From Phoebastria nigripes (taxonomy: Eukaryota; Chordata; Aves; Procellariiformes; Diomedeidae): a DNA stretch of 64,000 nucleotides. The stretch lies in contig JAYKAV010002948.1 of assembly GCA_035582835.1 (NCBI GenBank), forward strand, positions 418,511 through 482,510. The letters are read 5' to 3'. Shown in pieces: positions 1 through 13,262 of this stretch. The translations under genes were made by a program, and so were the position numbers. The notes below the pieces were generated by a model. The model saw only the letters and a list, made by a program, of their open reading frames with translations, ran no database searches and had not been told where the DNA came from. Position 1 is the stretch's first letter; each line of letters begins with the position of its first letter.

Positions 1-3000
1 TTTCATTAAAAGCTTGCCAGTAATGTGAGCTATGTATGTTTTTGAGATATTCATTAAATGAGAGTTGTAACAGTTTACATGATATTCTGACAGTTTACCA
101 AACCTATCAGTCAAAAGCAGATGGCCTGCGTTGGTAGGATTTTTCTGTTATAATGAATATATTTTCAACATACTTACTTCATTTATAATATATTTGCTAG
201 CAAGATTTTATTCTTAAAAATCAGTTAATCAACCCGTGATACCCTTCTACACTTCAGCTTGANGCTTGAACGCTCAGATGTCATCTGTCTGCAGTTCATT
301 TCAGTAATATGTGTGATTATGCAACAAATTAAATTATGTCACATACTGATCCTAAAACACTGAAAATACAGCTGTATTCATTTGTCACTTCCTCATACCT
401 ACCCCTTCGTGAATGTAGTTTTCAATTAGACATCCAGGTGTCCTTGGCTTTGACGCTTCACCGTTTGGGGTTGCTTTTTGAACGTGGCTGTGTTGGCCAT
501 CTCATCTCGAGGTGAGGCCATGCCACCGGGCACTGTCTGGATCATGGCGCAGTCCGGCCAGGAGAGGAGGGAGGGGAGGAAGGGCACAGAGAGATGAGGC
601 AGACCCCTAGGAGGCCGGATCGGCAATGGCTTGAAGAGCAGCTGCCTGGTGGCCACCAGGGCTTCTCCCATGAGTCACCACACTTGGGAGCTTGCTCAGT
701 GGGTTGCCTACATCCCAATTTTCACAGCTGTAAAGGCAGTGGAACAAAGTGCAGGACTGTGGCCAGGGGCCAGGCTTGTGAAGATGCCAGCAGCTCTGAT
801 TGCAAGTGGATTTCAGCCTTTTACCCACCCTGGGAAAGTGGGAAACCCCAACACTCATGCACAACCTGTGGCATGACCAAGGGAAGATTGGATGCCAGGG
901 CAGAGGCACAGCCATGCGAACAACTGCCTCAGTGCACACAATGCTAGTGTCAACAAAACCAGCATCTGAGAGCATTTCAAAATAGAGACAGTTCCTCCTA
1001 TCTGCAAGGGCAATATAGGCACTCAGTTCTCAAAGACTGGGGCACAGATTTTCAGTCTTTTGTAGGCATCTAAATTGTTCAAAGCTATTTTGAATCTTTT
1101 CCTTTCGATCTGATTTGTGTTATCCATGTTTTCGCTATAGTCAGGATACCAGAACATGTTTGCGGCATTCACCTTTGCAGGTCTCTGCGATGTGCCTGAG
1201 CAGCACGAGGAGAAGGTAGATGAGGGCCTGGCCAGATCTCTGCACCACGCACTGCTAGAGCATGCTGGGGAAAAGCAAAACCTGAACAATCCACCATCCT
1301 GACAGTTTGCCCATGGATGATTGAGACTTAGTCGTTTGTATTTTTCATTTGACCACGTCTGACAGTAATATTGGGCTCTATATATGCGAAAAGTGTGACG
1401 TAGACTTTCTGGAAGTGAACTTACATTGAGCTACATTTAGCTGCTTCATAGCATCCAGTTCAGGACACAAGCACTTAATCCAAAGCTTAATTTATGAGAT
1501 TAACTGTGGTAGGTAAAGAGGTGTTGTTGAAGGTTGCAGGCTTGGAGCTGCGTTAAGTAAGATAGTCGCTAAAGGTGGGTTTTTCTTCAGTCTGATCTAT
1601 GTGGTCAGTCCTCATGCACACTGGGAACAAAGGATTTTGTTTATTATTTCCATTATTGTTAACTATTGGATTTTTTGCATTTAATGTAGGTTTTGGTATA
1701 CAAAACCAACTATTTAAATTGCTAGCTATTAAAGCAGAGTATGGTTGGATAGCACACTAATAAAAATACATAATAATAGACATACAAAATTCTAAGTAAT
1801 GTATTGATAAGAAATTTTGATCCATTTATTTGGTAAAAGTTGTTCTTGGAGAATTTTCTTTATTTAAGTGATCTAAAATTACACAGCTAAAGTTATGGGC
1901 TTTGTTCAGTTTTTAATTTGTTAATAAAATGTTGAAACTGTCTAGTCAGTTACAATAAATTTGCTATAGGCTAACAGTGGTGGTTGCAGGATAGCATCTA
2001 CCCAGTTGTCCCAGCAGATTTTCATTTTTTTAAAGAATAATAACTGAAATAATTTGAAAGACAAGAAGGCATTACGTTTTTCATTATAAGGACAATTATT
2101 CTAAGGAGAAAGATTTGAGGTTTGTTTTTTTTCATTTAAGAAATCTTTTCTCATAACGTTATATGGGAAGTGGCTTGGCTTTGAGGATTTGTCTAGAGAA
2201 GCATTAGTCACAGGCTATCCTGGGTGTGGGTAATATCCATGATGTTTGGGGTGATGATAAATATGGCTTAAGATGAAATCCTGTACGCTCTTAGAAATAC
2301 TACTTTTTGTTATCAAGAAGTTTGTAAAAGAAAGAGTGTTTTCAGTGAACACACTTTCTACATTTATACAGAAATTCGTAGCGTTGATGATTTCCAGATT
2401 TAAGTAATCAGAATATCTGTGCTGGACTCACAATAAATATGAAGCAGAAGCAACTGGATGTGAACTTCCAGAGTAGTTCAGAATCATCAAGGTGCGTGTG
2501 AGGATGCCCTCACATCATCTGTGCTTTGTGTGACTTGTTCTTACATCGCTGAAGGGAAACAGGTAATGGGGGATGTTATGGGGAAGTTTATGATAGCTGG
2601 TGAACCACCTCTTACATTTCTTGTGCCTTGCTATGTGTGTTAGAGTAACATGATCGGCTTCTTAATTACATTTATAAGGACAAACATACAATGTAAAGGA
2701 ATTTCTTGGTTTTGTATTAGATGTATATCTTTTAAGAGAAAAATACTTGTTTTATATGTAGCTAAGGAAGACAGGGCATAGGAATTTTGTAGATTTGACC
2801 AAAACAGTGTAAATTCCTAGTTATCTTCTAAGTAAACTGTGATTTAAGAAAAATTGCTTGAAAATGCTCATGTTTCTTTCGTTATCTGAATCAGCTTGAA
2901 TTAAACTATGTATTTACTCAGGATTTAGGGATCATCAGTTTCTAGCAGTTCAAGAGTTTACCTATTTTCACAAAAACTGTAATGCAAACTTTTGGATAGC

Positions 3001-6000
3001 ACTAGAAATAATGCAGATGAATCAACTTAGGTTTCGTACAATTTCTGCTCAGTTGTTAACCAGTAATAGGTATCCTGTTTTATCTTCTGTATCACCGGCA
3101 GACATTAAACTGGGGAACTTACTAGAACCAAACCTTAATGATATGTGCTGGTAACTTGGCAACTTAGTAGGTAAATAGTAGAAACTATGCTGAGGGAACA
3201 TTTTAAATAAAGATATATATGTATAAATACATAGAGAGAAAGTGCACTTTTTCTGGCATGTGTTATTGCTTTTATTAGCATACTGACTTACATATTTATG
3301 TATGTCCAACAAACCGTAAAACAGTTGATTTAAACTGAAAACAGTTTAGAAATGATTATTTTATCTGTGTAAGATCTCTGTATTTTTATAATCTGGACTA
3401 TTAGAAATACACATGTACTGTACATGGACAAAACTTTTAATTTTCCAGTAGCCAGATAATGCAATGTTTTTCCAGTTAATGTTAATTAGAAAGTGAAGTG
3501 AATAAGAAAGGAAGGTTTATCTGGGTTTATAATGGCTTAAGTTTTTCATGAAGAAACTGCATTAGCCAGATCGATTTGTAACAATTGATACCATCGTTGC
3601 ATTGTCACTTAAATTCAAATTTTGGGGAAAAATTCTTAACAGAAGGTTTTGAAAGGACAGAGCTGAAGAGTGTTCCTAGACTTTAAATTCACTTTTTTTA
3701 TTAACTCAGGTACCTACTTTTTCAGTTCAATATAATAAATTGCCTCGTGGGGCTTTCTCCACTCCTTGTAGGTTTCTTTCGATATAAAGGGGGGAATTGA
3801 GTGGAAACCCAAAATCTTAAAAAAAAAACCTATTTTTGTTTCTGTGGGTTTTTTCCATGAACCATCCAGAGACATTAGATTTTTGCAGCAGAAAGGCTTG
3901 TTTTAAAAATAATTTTATTCTCATTCATCTACAAAGATATTCAGATTGCTCTGCTGTATTGTATGAGTTAAGTCGTTCTCTCAATTTTTCTCTGTCTCAT
4001 GGCCTGTTTTCTTAAACTGGAATACTGATTTGGATGAATGTTGTTAGTGAGTGTGAAGAAGCGTTTATGATTTTTTTCAAAAGCATCTCCCCAGGAAGAA
4101 AAACCCTGAGAGCCTCTCACTCACACATGCTTAGAGAGGAACTTGTAAAATCTATTCTTCACTGCTATTAAAAGCTTTGTCATAAAATGCTTTGAGTTTG
4201 GGAGAAAAGGTAATCATACTTAAAAACTCAATACAACATAAAATACGTTATCCTAAACTCATAAATGATAACTTTGCTTTGGACAAACTATTACGTAGTA
4301 TTACTATTTTGAATGTTCAGGATTTGGGTAGAAAATAGATAAAATATTAATTATGTTTCTTCAGAAGAAAATACATCAAGTTTGGGGAGATGTTTTAAAA
4401 ATGTAAACAGGAGTAGGATAGATATATACAGATAGCCAGGTATTTGTCCAATGGTAAGCAATTTTAAATTTATTACAATTTTTAATGGTAATTATATATA
4501 ATAGTAGCAATTTATGTTCGTTCCTGTTGCTCCTATGAGGCTCCTGTTCTGCCTATGAGAAGTCATTACTTTTAAACCAGTAAGACTGGAGAAGTCCAAT
4601 ATCAAATACAGTTTTCCTTACCTTCCACTCTATTTGGTATTACAACTGAAACAGATGTCATGCAAACCACCTGTGGGTTTCTTGTACCTGAATATTATCA
4701 CCTTCCAATTTTACAGCAGTTTTTATCCATTCTTTGGGTACCAACCTTGGTGAGGTTAATATGCCCACTCCCTTGTTCACTTCTTCTGGTAGGAGCCTTG
4801 TTCTCCCCGTTAGCTCTCATGATTATAGTCTTTGCCTGATGTTCTTCTCTTCTGTCTTCCCTACATCTGCTTTCCCTTGCAAAAGGAAGAGCGGTGATTC
4901 TTCTCTAGCTTAGTATGTTGTCAACGAGGTGATTTCAAGTCAGGGTCAGAGCCCTTTTGTGGTTGCAGGGGGTCACAGCCCAAGGTGACTCTCCTGGCTG
5001 AGCGAGGATCACCCATCCCAGCACCTCCACCAGCCNGCCAGAGAGCGTGGCAGCTTCGTTGGGACCTGAGGAGTTGCAGGGTCTGCAGCAGAAATAGCAT
5101 TGCACTGCATCAGTGAAGTTACATTGCTGTAAATCCCATAAAAGAAATAGGAAGGCCAGGCCTGAGCTGCGTAAATCCNTCTTGGCTTTCCAGGAGGCTA
5201 TCCAGGAGAGCTGCCCCAGAGGCTGGAGACACCTCTTCATTCTCACTCAGCTGCATCCCGGTGACGCTGCTGGCACCCGCAGTTTGGCTAGACTCCCGAC
5301 ATTCATTTTCTTTCCTCGGTGTCTCCTTGCTTCCTCCTTCCTTGCAAAACCAGGAACGTGCAGCTTATAGTGACCGTGCTGATCAAAAGCAGGACCTTGG
5401 AAAGCAGCAGATCAGCGGCCGTTTTGTGACACTTCACTTAAGCTTAACCCTCAAATGCACACTTCCTCTTCTGCCACTTCAAAATCTGCTTTGTCTGGAT
5501 AGAGTATATGTGTTGTTGTGAACACATTCTTGAGGCAAAGGTGCATAAAAGAAAAAATGCATGTCTGTTAAGAATATCCATGTTTAAAAAAATTCAATTT
5601 AAGCTCAGCATGGAGCATTGGTTTTCCAGAATCAAAAATAATTGGAATTGGAAAAATAAGTTGCATTTCACCTAATGCAACTTNAGAAAATTGTAAGAAC
5701 AGATGTAAAAAATAAGCCATCAGGTAACCTGATCTTGAGGGAAGCAACTGATGCAAAGACTTGCCTAAGATATTGTCACAGCTAATGTTATATTTTGTAA
5801 ATTAAAGCTTTCTTTCTATATTGAAAATAATAATGCTGCTTTGAAATGTTACTAGGTTTTGCTAATTTCCTATCGTAATAATATAATTAAATATTATTAA
5901 ATAAATACTTTCTTAAAATGTATCAAATGTTTAGAAATGCAATACCTATATCTCGAGTTTCAGAGCTCCACTAAAAACCTGCAAACAGACTGTAAGCAAC

Positions 6001-9000
6001 TGCTTTTACTTTAATTTGAATCCTCTGGCAGTTGTGTCCTCTCTGGTCAGTTATGTGGATTTGCCCTTTCTGTATCTAAATGCAAAGTCTTTTTTTCTGT
6101 CCTACAAATTTCTTCTCGGTCATCTGAATTAGGGAGCAGAGGAGTCCTGATTCATCTCCGTTTGTCCTGCTCTAGTAGTGCACATGAGAAAGTAGCTGAA
6201 TTTATCATCAGGAGATTTACCCTATAAGTGGGACTGAGCATCCATGCCAAGCTACAGCAGTTGCACCCCACATCCCTTTACAGATCCTATCCTGGAGACA
6301 TTTCAGCCAAGTACCTGTTAGGTTGGATGCTTCATAGGTATGTATAACTCACGGTGTAGGCAGAAAGAGCCCCTTTGTGGTTTTAAAGGTGTCTCCAAGC
6401 TGCATGGGAACCCGAGGAGCTCTCTGCTCTGACCCTGGCAGTCCTGTGGGCCTGCCGAAGGGACAGCAAGTTCCCAGCTTTCTCCTGTGAACTGCAGTTG
6501 CTTCACTGCTCAGAGCCTCCTCGTTGCTGCGCCTCAGTTCCCACCCTGCCTTTTCTGCCGACAGCATGGGCCCTTCTGAGGTCTTCTGCAGGGATTCCTG
6601 GAAGACAACTTTGCCTCCCTTTTTTATATATAGTAAGTTATTCTGTTAGAGGCGTAATGTCTGGTGATCTCAGAGAGTAGCAGTAGTACTTTGGGGAGAA
6701 GATGAGATGAGAAAAGGATCAACTGCTGTGGCTATGCAACATCCAGACGTGGCCTCTGTGCTTCTGGCTCTCCAAAGATGTGGACACAACAGCTGGCAGG
6801 AGGCTTTTGCCACCCGTACTGAGCCCTGCCTTTTTACAGAGTGAAAAAAAAGTAGGTAACTGTAGATAGGTAGGTGCACTGTGCTTAATTCTTTAACCTC
6901 ATAGATGCCTCACATGAATGGCTTTGTACTTGTAGCAATGTATCTTACTGAAGATATTTGCTGTCCTTACTGCTTCAAGAATATATAAATGGTCTTAAGA
7001 GTGATACTAATTACATTGGTCTGCCTTTTGGGAGGGTGTACCCAATACAGAAAGCTGTATCTTCTCGAGGTGACTGTTAATTTCTGCTTTTCAAGTGATT
7101 CATTGTCCCTTGAATAATTAATCTTTGTGCTTAAAGGCAGGTATCATTCCTTTTGGTCTACTCTCTTCCTAGCCTTAACTGAGTTTAAATTGTCAGTTGC
7201 TGCATTAAAGCAATGAACATGTTGCTTGCATCATGTAGTAAGATATTTTATAGTGTTTTCACAATTTTGGGTATTTTGAATGGCAGTTCTACAATTCCAA
7301 GTACCTTCCAGTTAATAAACAAAATAAATAAATGTGCAGTAAAGTAGTAAACAGACCATGAATCTGAATCACTTCTTGTTTTTCAAGCTGATTTTTTCAA
7401 GGAAATTAGTTTATGAACTAGATTTTGAAGTCTGGACTCCATCACTCTCGAGGAGAAAGAGCTGTAATTACATTCTCTCTCAATTTATGCTGTGTATCTG
7501 TACCCCTTTTTTAGAATTTTTCTTTTTAATTCTATTATATTGAACTTAATTTTACATGACAAGTAGCAGAATCATGCAGATAAGTAACAGAAGAAATATA
7601 ATTGTGCTGTAAAGAGCCCGCAGTTTGCTGTAAGGATATGTGTATGTTGTAGTCACTCACTAAGACTGCAGCTTTTGAGGATGCATCAAAGCTAGCTTTA
7701 GACTCTTGGCTAGGGTCCTGCAAACAGGAGTTTCTCACTAACCCAAAACTCAGGTGGACTAAATTCTTCATGTCTTACCCATTTTCATGGATTTTATTTT
7801 GCAGCTCATGCTGAGCAACAAACTACTGCAATGGATGCCCTGTTTCCAGTACAATTTTGTTACTTTTGTTGTAAATGAGCTGAAGTCCTAGGACCAGGTT
7901 TAGTATGGACATACATCTTAGCTAGAAGAAAGATCCTCTGCAATTTTGTCAGTACAATAGCTTTCTCTTTTGTGCTTTCATTGAACTTTCTTCTGTTACT
8001 GATGAAAAAAATGTATTATAGTCACTTATTAATCTACAGTTAATTTTTCCCCCTCGTTTAGAATCATGGCTATCTTAATTCCACTGACAAAATTATGTTT
8101 TGTAATTTTAAAAATCTGAATAATCTCAAGAGTAAGATGTTTTCATAGTATGCTTACAGTATCAGTGTTTTCTGTTTGACAATTAAGAACAGGTAAAGAA
8201 AATGTTCAGTGAATGCACTCCGTCCTCAGTTACTGTGAAACAATTTGCCAAGCTGTTTATCACTGATGGAGATCAGTTAGTGGTAGCAGCAGACTCAGAG
8301 TGTAGAGACTTAGGAATTTTTATCCTAACAATGGCTTTTCTGCCATTGAATATACTGGAACTAGAATTCTTAATTTAGCATTACATCTGTATTTTTTCTT
8401 TCCATCTTATTGCACTAAAAAAAGTTGCAGGAGTTCTTCTGTTGAGTTTTTATTTATTTTTTAGGTGAAATGGGTCTTTTCTGAAAGTGTTTCCATCTGT
8501 TCTGTGGTAGCACAGTTGCTGGTATTCATGTCATGAACTTTTCATGCTCTCGTGATGACTTTCTGGGAACTCTTAACTTTTGGAAATGAGAGATGCATTT
8601 TATATAATATAATTTTTAAAACCAGGTTGTCTTGTTAGATCTTTATTTCAAACTTTCTTTAAAAATACATTTTCTTACTGGAAAAGGAGAGGATAAGCTC
8701 AGTAATGGCATAGCTGGTTAACTAGGCAAGTTTTAATGTACAGTAATCTCTCTTTAATGAATAGCACTTAGTAGAATTAAATGTTCTGTTAAAGTATGCT
8801 TCTCTGCTGTTCCTTATTATTAATGCCCAAAGGACTTGTGATACTATGCTAATTCATAGCCACTATTTGTTAGTAATTCTGCTTTTCTTCCATTGTTACA
8901 GAGGGTAACAGTGAAACAGTGTTTTTTTATCATATAAAGTCAGAAAGGTGTATTATGGAAAAGAAGCGTGGTTTATACATCCAAGTGGCCTAAAGCACAA

Positions 9001-9586
9001 CTTTGTGATGAAGCAGCATACAGAAAAAAAGCTGCAGGGAAGAGAACAGACCTTTTTCTCCATCACTTCAAGAATGACCCATCTCTTTGTTGTGCTGTTA
9101 GCTGGATAGGCACAAAGGTGAGAACAGCTCTAAATGGGTATACTGGCTGGTCGCAGTATAACTGGTCCCACCAAAACGTCCCTGTGAAAAAGATAAATGT
9201 GGTCATAATGTGACAGGGAAATGCTGACTGGAAATCATGAGATGATCTTGAGGCTTTTGCGGGACCGTTCTCTGCAGTTCTGGCCACCCACATTCAAGAA
9301 AGATCAAGTCCAGCTAACGTGTGCTCAGGGCATCTGGCAGAGTGATCCTGTACAAAACNACTGATATGTAAAATGAAGCAGACACTCACCACTGCAATTT
9401 CAGGTTGCATTTACATTAGTAAACTCAAGAGCTGGGGCACCCATGTCAGCGCTCGAGTCTGTGTCCTTGGTCACTGAGCGCAGGATTAGCTGTGCTGCGC
9501 AGTTGTGAGCAGTGTCCCATGCCAACTGGTGCTGTCCCAACAGCCCCTCCAAGGCGGTCCCCTCCTTCTTCTCCGTGGTTGGCCCC
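1..9586. other. Gene-free single-copy stretch
   Basis: No gene, RNA gene or confidently identified repeat is visible in this 9.6-kb stretch. Most of it is AT-rich. Patches near 430-960, 4930-5420, 6380-6600 and 9410-9586 have higher GC and carry overlapping short open frames on both strands, none over 122 codons and none with a protein motif I recognise. The open frames on opposite strands overlap one another, as expected of chance frames in GC-richer DNA. A small perfect palindrome (CATGTAC T GTACATG) lies at 3412-3426. Confidence 0.7.
9582..9586. repeat. Target-site duplication, left copy (GCCCC)
   Basis: These five bases abut the solo LTR and recur exactly at 10002-10006. A 5-bp duplication is usual for ERVL-like (class III) bird elements, whereas ERVK-like elements usually give 6 bp. 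Confidence 0.85.
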
Positions 9587-10001
9587 TGTCGTGGTTTAAC
9601 CCCAGCCGGCAACTAAGCCCCACACAGCCACTCGCTCACTCCCCCCCGAGTAGGATGGGGGAGAGAATCGAAAGGGTAAAAGTGAGAAAACTCGTGGACT
9701 GAGATAAGGACAGGACAGTTTAATAGGTAAAGCAAAAGCTGTGCACGCAAGCAAAGCAAAACAAGGAATTCATTCACTACTTCCCATCAGCAGGCAGGTG
9801 TTCAGCCATCTCCAGGGCTCCATCACGCGTAACGGTTACTTGGGAAGACAAAGCGCCATCACCCCGAACTGTGTAAGCACTGCTCAGCAATAACAAAAAC
9901 ATCCCTGTATTATCAACCCTGTTTTCAGCACAAATCCAAAACATAGCCCCGTACTAGCTACTATGAAGAAAATTAACTNTATCCCAGCAAAAAACAGCAC
10001 A
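9587..10001 (-). mobile_element. Solo LTR of an avian endogenous retrovirus family
   Basis: The sequence runs from TGTCGTGG to GCACA on the plus strand and matches both LTRs of the element at 50967-53483 along most of its length. Shared blocks include the GTTTAATAGG segment, the GGAATTCATTCACTACTTCCC segment and the GAAGAAAATTAACT segment. It is flanked on both sides by GCCCC (9582-9586 and 10002-10006), a perfect 5-bp target-site duplication. No internal region is attached, so this is a solo LTR left by recombination between two LTRs. At 415 bp it is about 160 bp shorter than the other two copies. The missing part lies between the CACCCCGAA and AACAAAAACATC blocks and includes the promoter region. 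An n occurs at 9979. The orientation follows the TATA box and primer-binding site of the full element. Confidence 0.9.
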
Positions 10002-10006
10002 GCCCC
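10002..10006. repeat. Target-site duplication, right copy (GCCCC)
   Basis: This is the exact repeat of 9582-9586 on the other side of the solo LTR, and it fixes the LTR boundaries to the base. Confidence 0.85.
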
Positions 10007-12299
10007 ACATCCAGAGAACAAGCCTGGGTCTGTTTTGTTTGCTAGCACAGACTGTATCCCACTGTGTGCTCTTCAGGCCATATTCACCAGCGCCAGCACT
10101 GTAGACACAACCCACAAGGTTGAAGCATTTTTTCTTCTTGGTACCTCTTGCCCCATCCTAAAAGACTACTCTTTTCACTCAGCTAGGGTTTGGTGCTCCC
10201 AATGATGTTGGTAATGCACGTGAGGACTGGTGGTCACTTAGCAAAAGGGACCAACATACTGTACCTCTTTCCCCTCACAAAAAAATTAAGGCATACAAGA
10301 AAAACTTGCATCTGGTCTACCTGCAAGGAAGGAGGGCTTCATTAATATCAGCTCATGCTATTTTTGACACTATCAAAGAAAATGAACAAAACGTGAGTTT
10401 AATTGTGGTGAACCTGTCAGTACTGTAAGAAAAATGCTGTTTTTTGTGTAGAGGAGATGCAGTGATAAATCACAGTGAATAGCAAGTGCAGATGGTATAC
10501 CACTTTTAGCAAGTGCAAATCACAGATATTACCATCTTTTTATTAGTAGCCCATAAGATATATAGCCAAAATGACAATACGTCTTTTATTGATTACTAAT
10601 GAAAAGATAATATTCATGATCTGTNCTTTATATTTAGCATGAGATAATTTGCAAATAAAAGATCTGGTATTCAGTAAAANTGAAAGGAATATTACTCTTT
10701 CCCTGCACAATGGTTCTCTTAAAAACAAATTGCAAATCAAAGCCTTTAAGTTGCTAATATGTCATCCAAGAAATATTAGACTTGAAGGAGGATGAATAGT
10801 TTAAATTATGTGTAAATAGATTCATTAAGAGGAATGCAAAGGTCCAGCAATTATTCATTCTCTGAGATTAGATTAAGAATATTGTGTTTAGAGTCTTGTA
10901 TCTTAATAGACCACTTTAATTTCTGTTTATACCTATTATTCTATTTCAAATGCACATTAATCTTCTTCTCAATGAAATGTATCCATTTATCTAACAAGAG
11001 GAAATGTTATATGTTCCTAGCTATTCATGCAATTATTTGAAAACAGTGGGGATTTAAATTCTAGGTTGGCAATAAATACATTTTACTTTGTACTTGCCGT
11101 TGTTGCCTTAAGTATCTCTAGACACTGTTGAGCATGAGAAATTCTCTGCTGTAGAGGAGAAAAATGACTTTATAAACCAGGGGATTATTGATGGCATTTA
11201 TATACACCTTGTCAGTGTCATCTGTTCAAATATAATAATTACTTTATATCTAATGTTTGCTTTCCTGTGTGAACTTATTTAGCTGAGTTTTAGTTTAGCT
11301 TCTGATGAAGAGACCATTTACACATATTTACAAGACACTTCTTTTATGTGATGCAAATATCTATTCTCATACACAGGATCATTTACATACACATACAAGT
11401 AGTACCTATAGGTGAAAGTTCAGAAACAAGCTAGAAAGCACCCATTTTTGAGTACTGTAATTGTGGAAATATATATTGACAAGTGGTAGTAGTGGTGTAA
11501 AGGCTTTCTCTTAAGTACTGTCACTCTTGATTATACAGGTGTAAATATGATCAAAACCAAGCCTATTACATCCAGGCATGTTAATCTAGGATAACATTGC
11601 AGTCTCACTGGCAAGTTAGTTTCAATTATAATTCTTAACATATTCCCACACAGTTGCCTTGTATGTTTTTGTGTTTCTCAGGGGGCTTGAATATCATGNT
11701 TACCAAAAGACAGAAAACACAACACAGTTACAGAGAAATGAAAAGTATTTGGTGCCCCCAACCGGCCTCAGTTGAAGGGAAACCATTGTAAGAACACTCA
11801 CTTTGTTTTCTTGTATTAGTCAACATTTTGTGCCTGAATTTCTTCAAAGATCTGTTTATACTGTCAGGTGTCACAAGAAAAAAGACAAATACACCTTTCT
11901 ATTCTGTATTGCTGTTTTTGTTACATCTCTCTTTCACACCATGCCAACTTGAAGTCCAAGTCCAGGATCCTGATGCAACTCCTGTCTATAAGTGCCCAGT
12001 TCCACCTCTGGATACCCATAATTTAAATGTAGTGTGTGCAAGGGCAGTCAGAAAGCTGCCAGAAACAAGCAATGGGATGGAAGGAGGCACCCAGAAAAAA
12101 CAAAGTCTTTCTTGGGTTCTACTTCTTAGAATTATAAATTTAGAATTCTGATTAATTCATCTTTTTTGTCAAATCTGACCACCAGCTTTCTACTTTTCCC
12201 ATTGACCTTTCCAGGACATTTGAGACAATACAAGAAGTATCCTTGTAATTGTTACCTCCCTTGGATTAACTGGCTCCACAGTCATCTGTTTTTCTGATG
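10007..12299. other. Gene-free AT-rich stretch
   Basis: I see no gene or recognisable repeat here. The open frames are short (the longest is 107 codons at 11828-12151) and have no recognisable domain. Single n's occur at 10625, 10680 and 11699. Confidence 0.7.
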
Positions 12300-13015
12300 A
12301 TTTCTGTCTCTTCCTCCCCAGTTCAGTTTTGTGTGAAGGTGCCCAAAGTGTCTGTTTTTCAAGTCTTTTTTTTTTCCTGCTGCTGCCACGTCAGTGGATG
12401 ATCTTCTTGAACACAGACTCAGTCATCATGTCTGTGCTGATGACTCACAGATCTGCGCCAGACCTACTTTCTCCTATCTAGGACCTATTTGCAGTCATCT
12501 CTTCTTGCCCAGTTGTCTCTAACTGAAATTTGAGTTGAATTAATTTTTTTTCCATTCAAATGCTGTCCGATACCTCCTTTCTTGATGTGTATGGAAAGCT
12601 CTATCTCTATAAACTAGCACGTTGGCTAATGGCCTGCGTGGCGTCTTTGACTCAGTCTTCTCCATAGCAACTCATTGCCAGACCATGACAAGTCTTGCTG
12701 GTCACCTCTCTATGTGATCTCCAAGAGGCTTCTCTCTCCCTTTCATCCACAGATATAAATCCCTTATTTGCATCCTCAGTGTCTGGCATTGTGATTACTG
12801 CAAAATCACTTTCTCTTGCCTTGGCAGGTGCAGTTCTGCCCTTATGATATCCATGTAAAATAAGGATGATACAATGATCTGTCCAGCCAGTCTATTTGGC
12901 AGTCTCATCCCATGTCCATGAATCACTCCACTGGCTCCTGTGGCTCTATTGCATTAAACTTAAATGCTTGTCTTCACTTTTAAAACTGTTTCTTAAACAG
13001 TCTGAACATAGTTCA
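12300..13015 (+). mobile_element. Ancient L2-clade LINE relic (reverse transcriptase region)
   Basis: This C/T-rich stretch reads on the plus strand as a badly decayed non-LTR reverse transcriptase. At 12433-12456 it encodes CADDSQIC, the catalytic ADD box in the form typical of the L2 clade (Y-A-D-D-S/T-Q). Further on come a GVFDS-like segment near 12640-12655 and an (L)DYC-like DYCK at 12793-12804. At 12926-12964 the frame reads LHWLLWLYCIKLK, which matches the L2 C-terminal signature LHWLPVxxRIxFK. The order of the motifs, and about 490 bp between the ADD box and LHWL, fit that family. Frameshifts and stops are numerous. The ends are approximate. The age (probably predating birds) is inferred from the decay. 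The family call rests on remembered L2 signatures, not a search. Confidence 0.7.
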
Positions 13016-13210
13016 TCAAACTTGTGTCTAATATGCAGTAGTTGAGTTCCTTGATTAATATATACTAAGAAAAATTATATGACAAATATATTGTTTTCTC
13101 ATCAGTTCGAAGTTTTCACTTATGAGTCACAAGTTACTTCTGCATTAAAACCTCTCTGATAACAAAATAGGTGTAAAACACTGAAGGAAACAGCCTTTCA
13201 TTTCAAGGAC

Positions 13211-13224
13211 AAAAAAAAAAAAAA
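13211..13224. repeat. A14 homopolymer
   Basis: An uninterrupted run of 14 A lies just before the 3' end of the decayed CR1 at 13263. It could mark an old insertion boundary or be an independent simple repeat. Confidence 0.8.
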
Positions 13225-13262
13225 CAAACAGAAAAAAAGTTGTTTGGTAAAACGGCACTGAA

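Noticed and set aside
426..985. Cluster of overlapping open frames on both strands
   Set aside because: Frames overlap in opposite directions in a GC-richer patch with no homology I can recognise. Chance is the simplest explanation.
8960..9340. Possible CR1-like segment (TGCAGTTCTGGCCACC and TTCAAGAAAGATC)
   Set aside because: Only about 40 bases resemble the CR1 block around TGTCCAGTTCTGG...AAGAAAGA. The neighbouring sequence does not continue the match.
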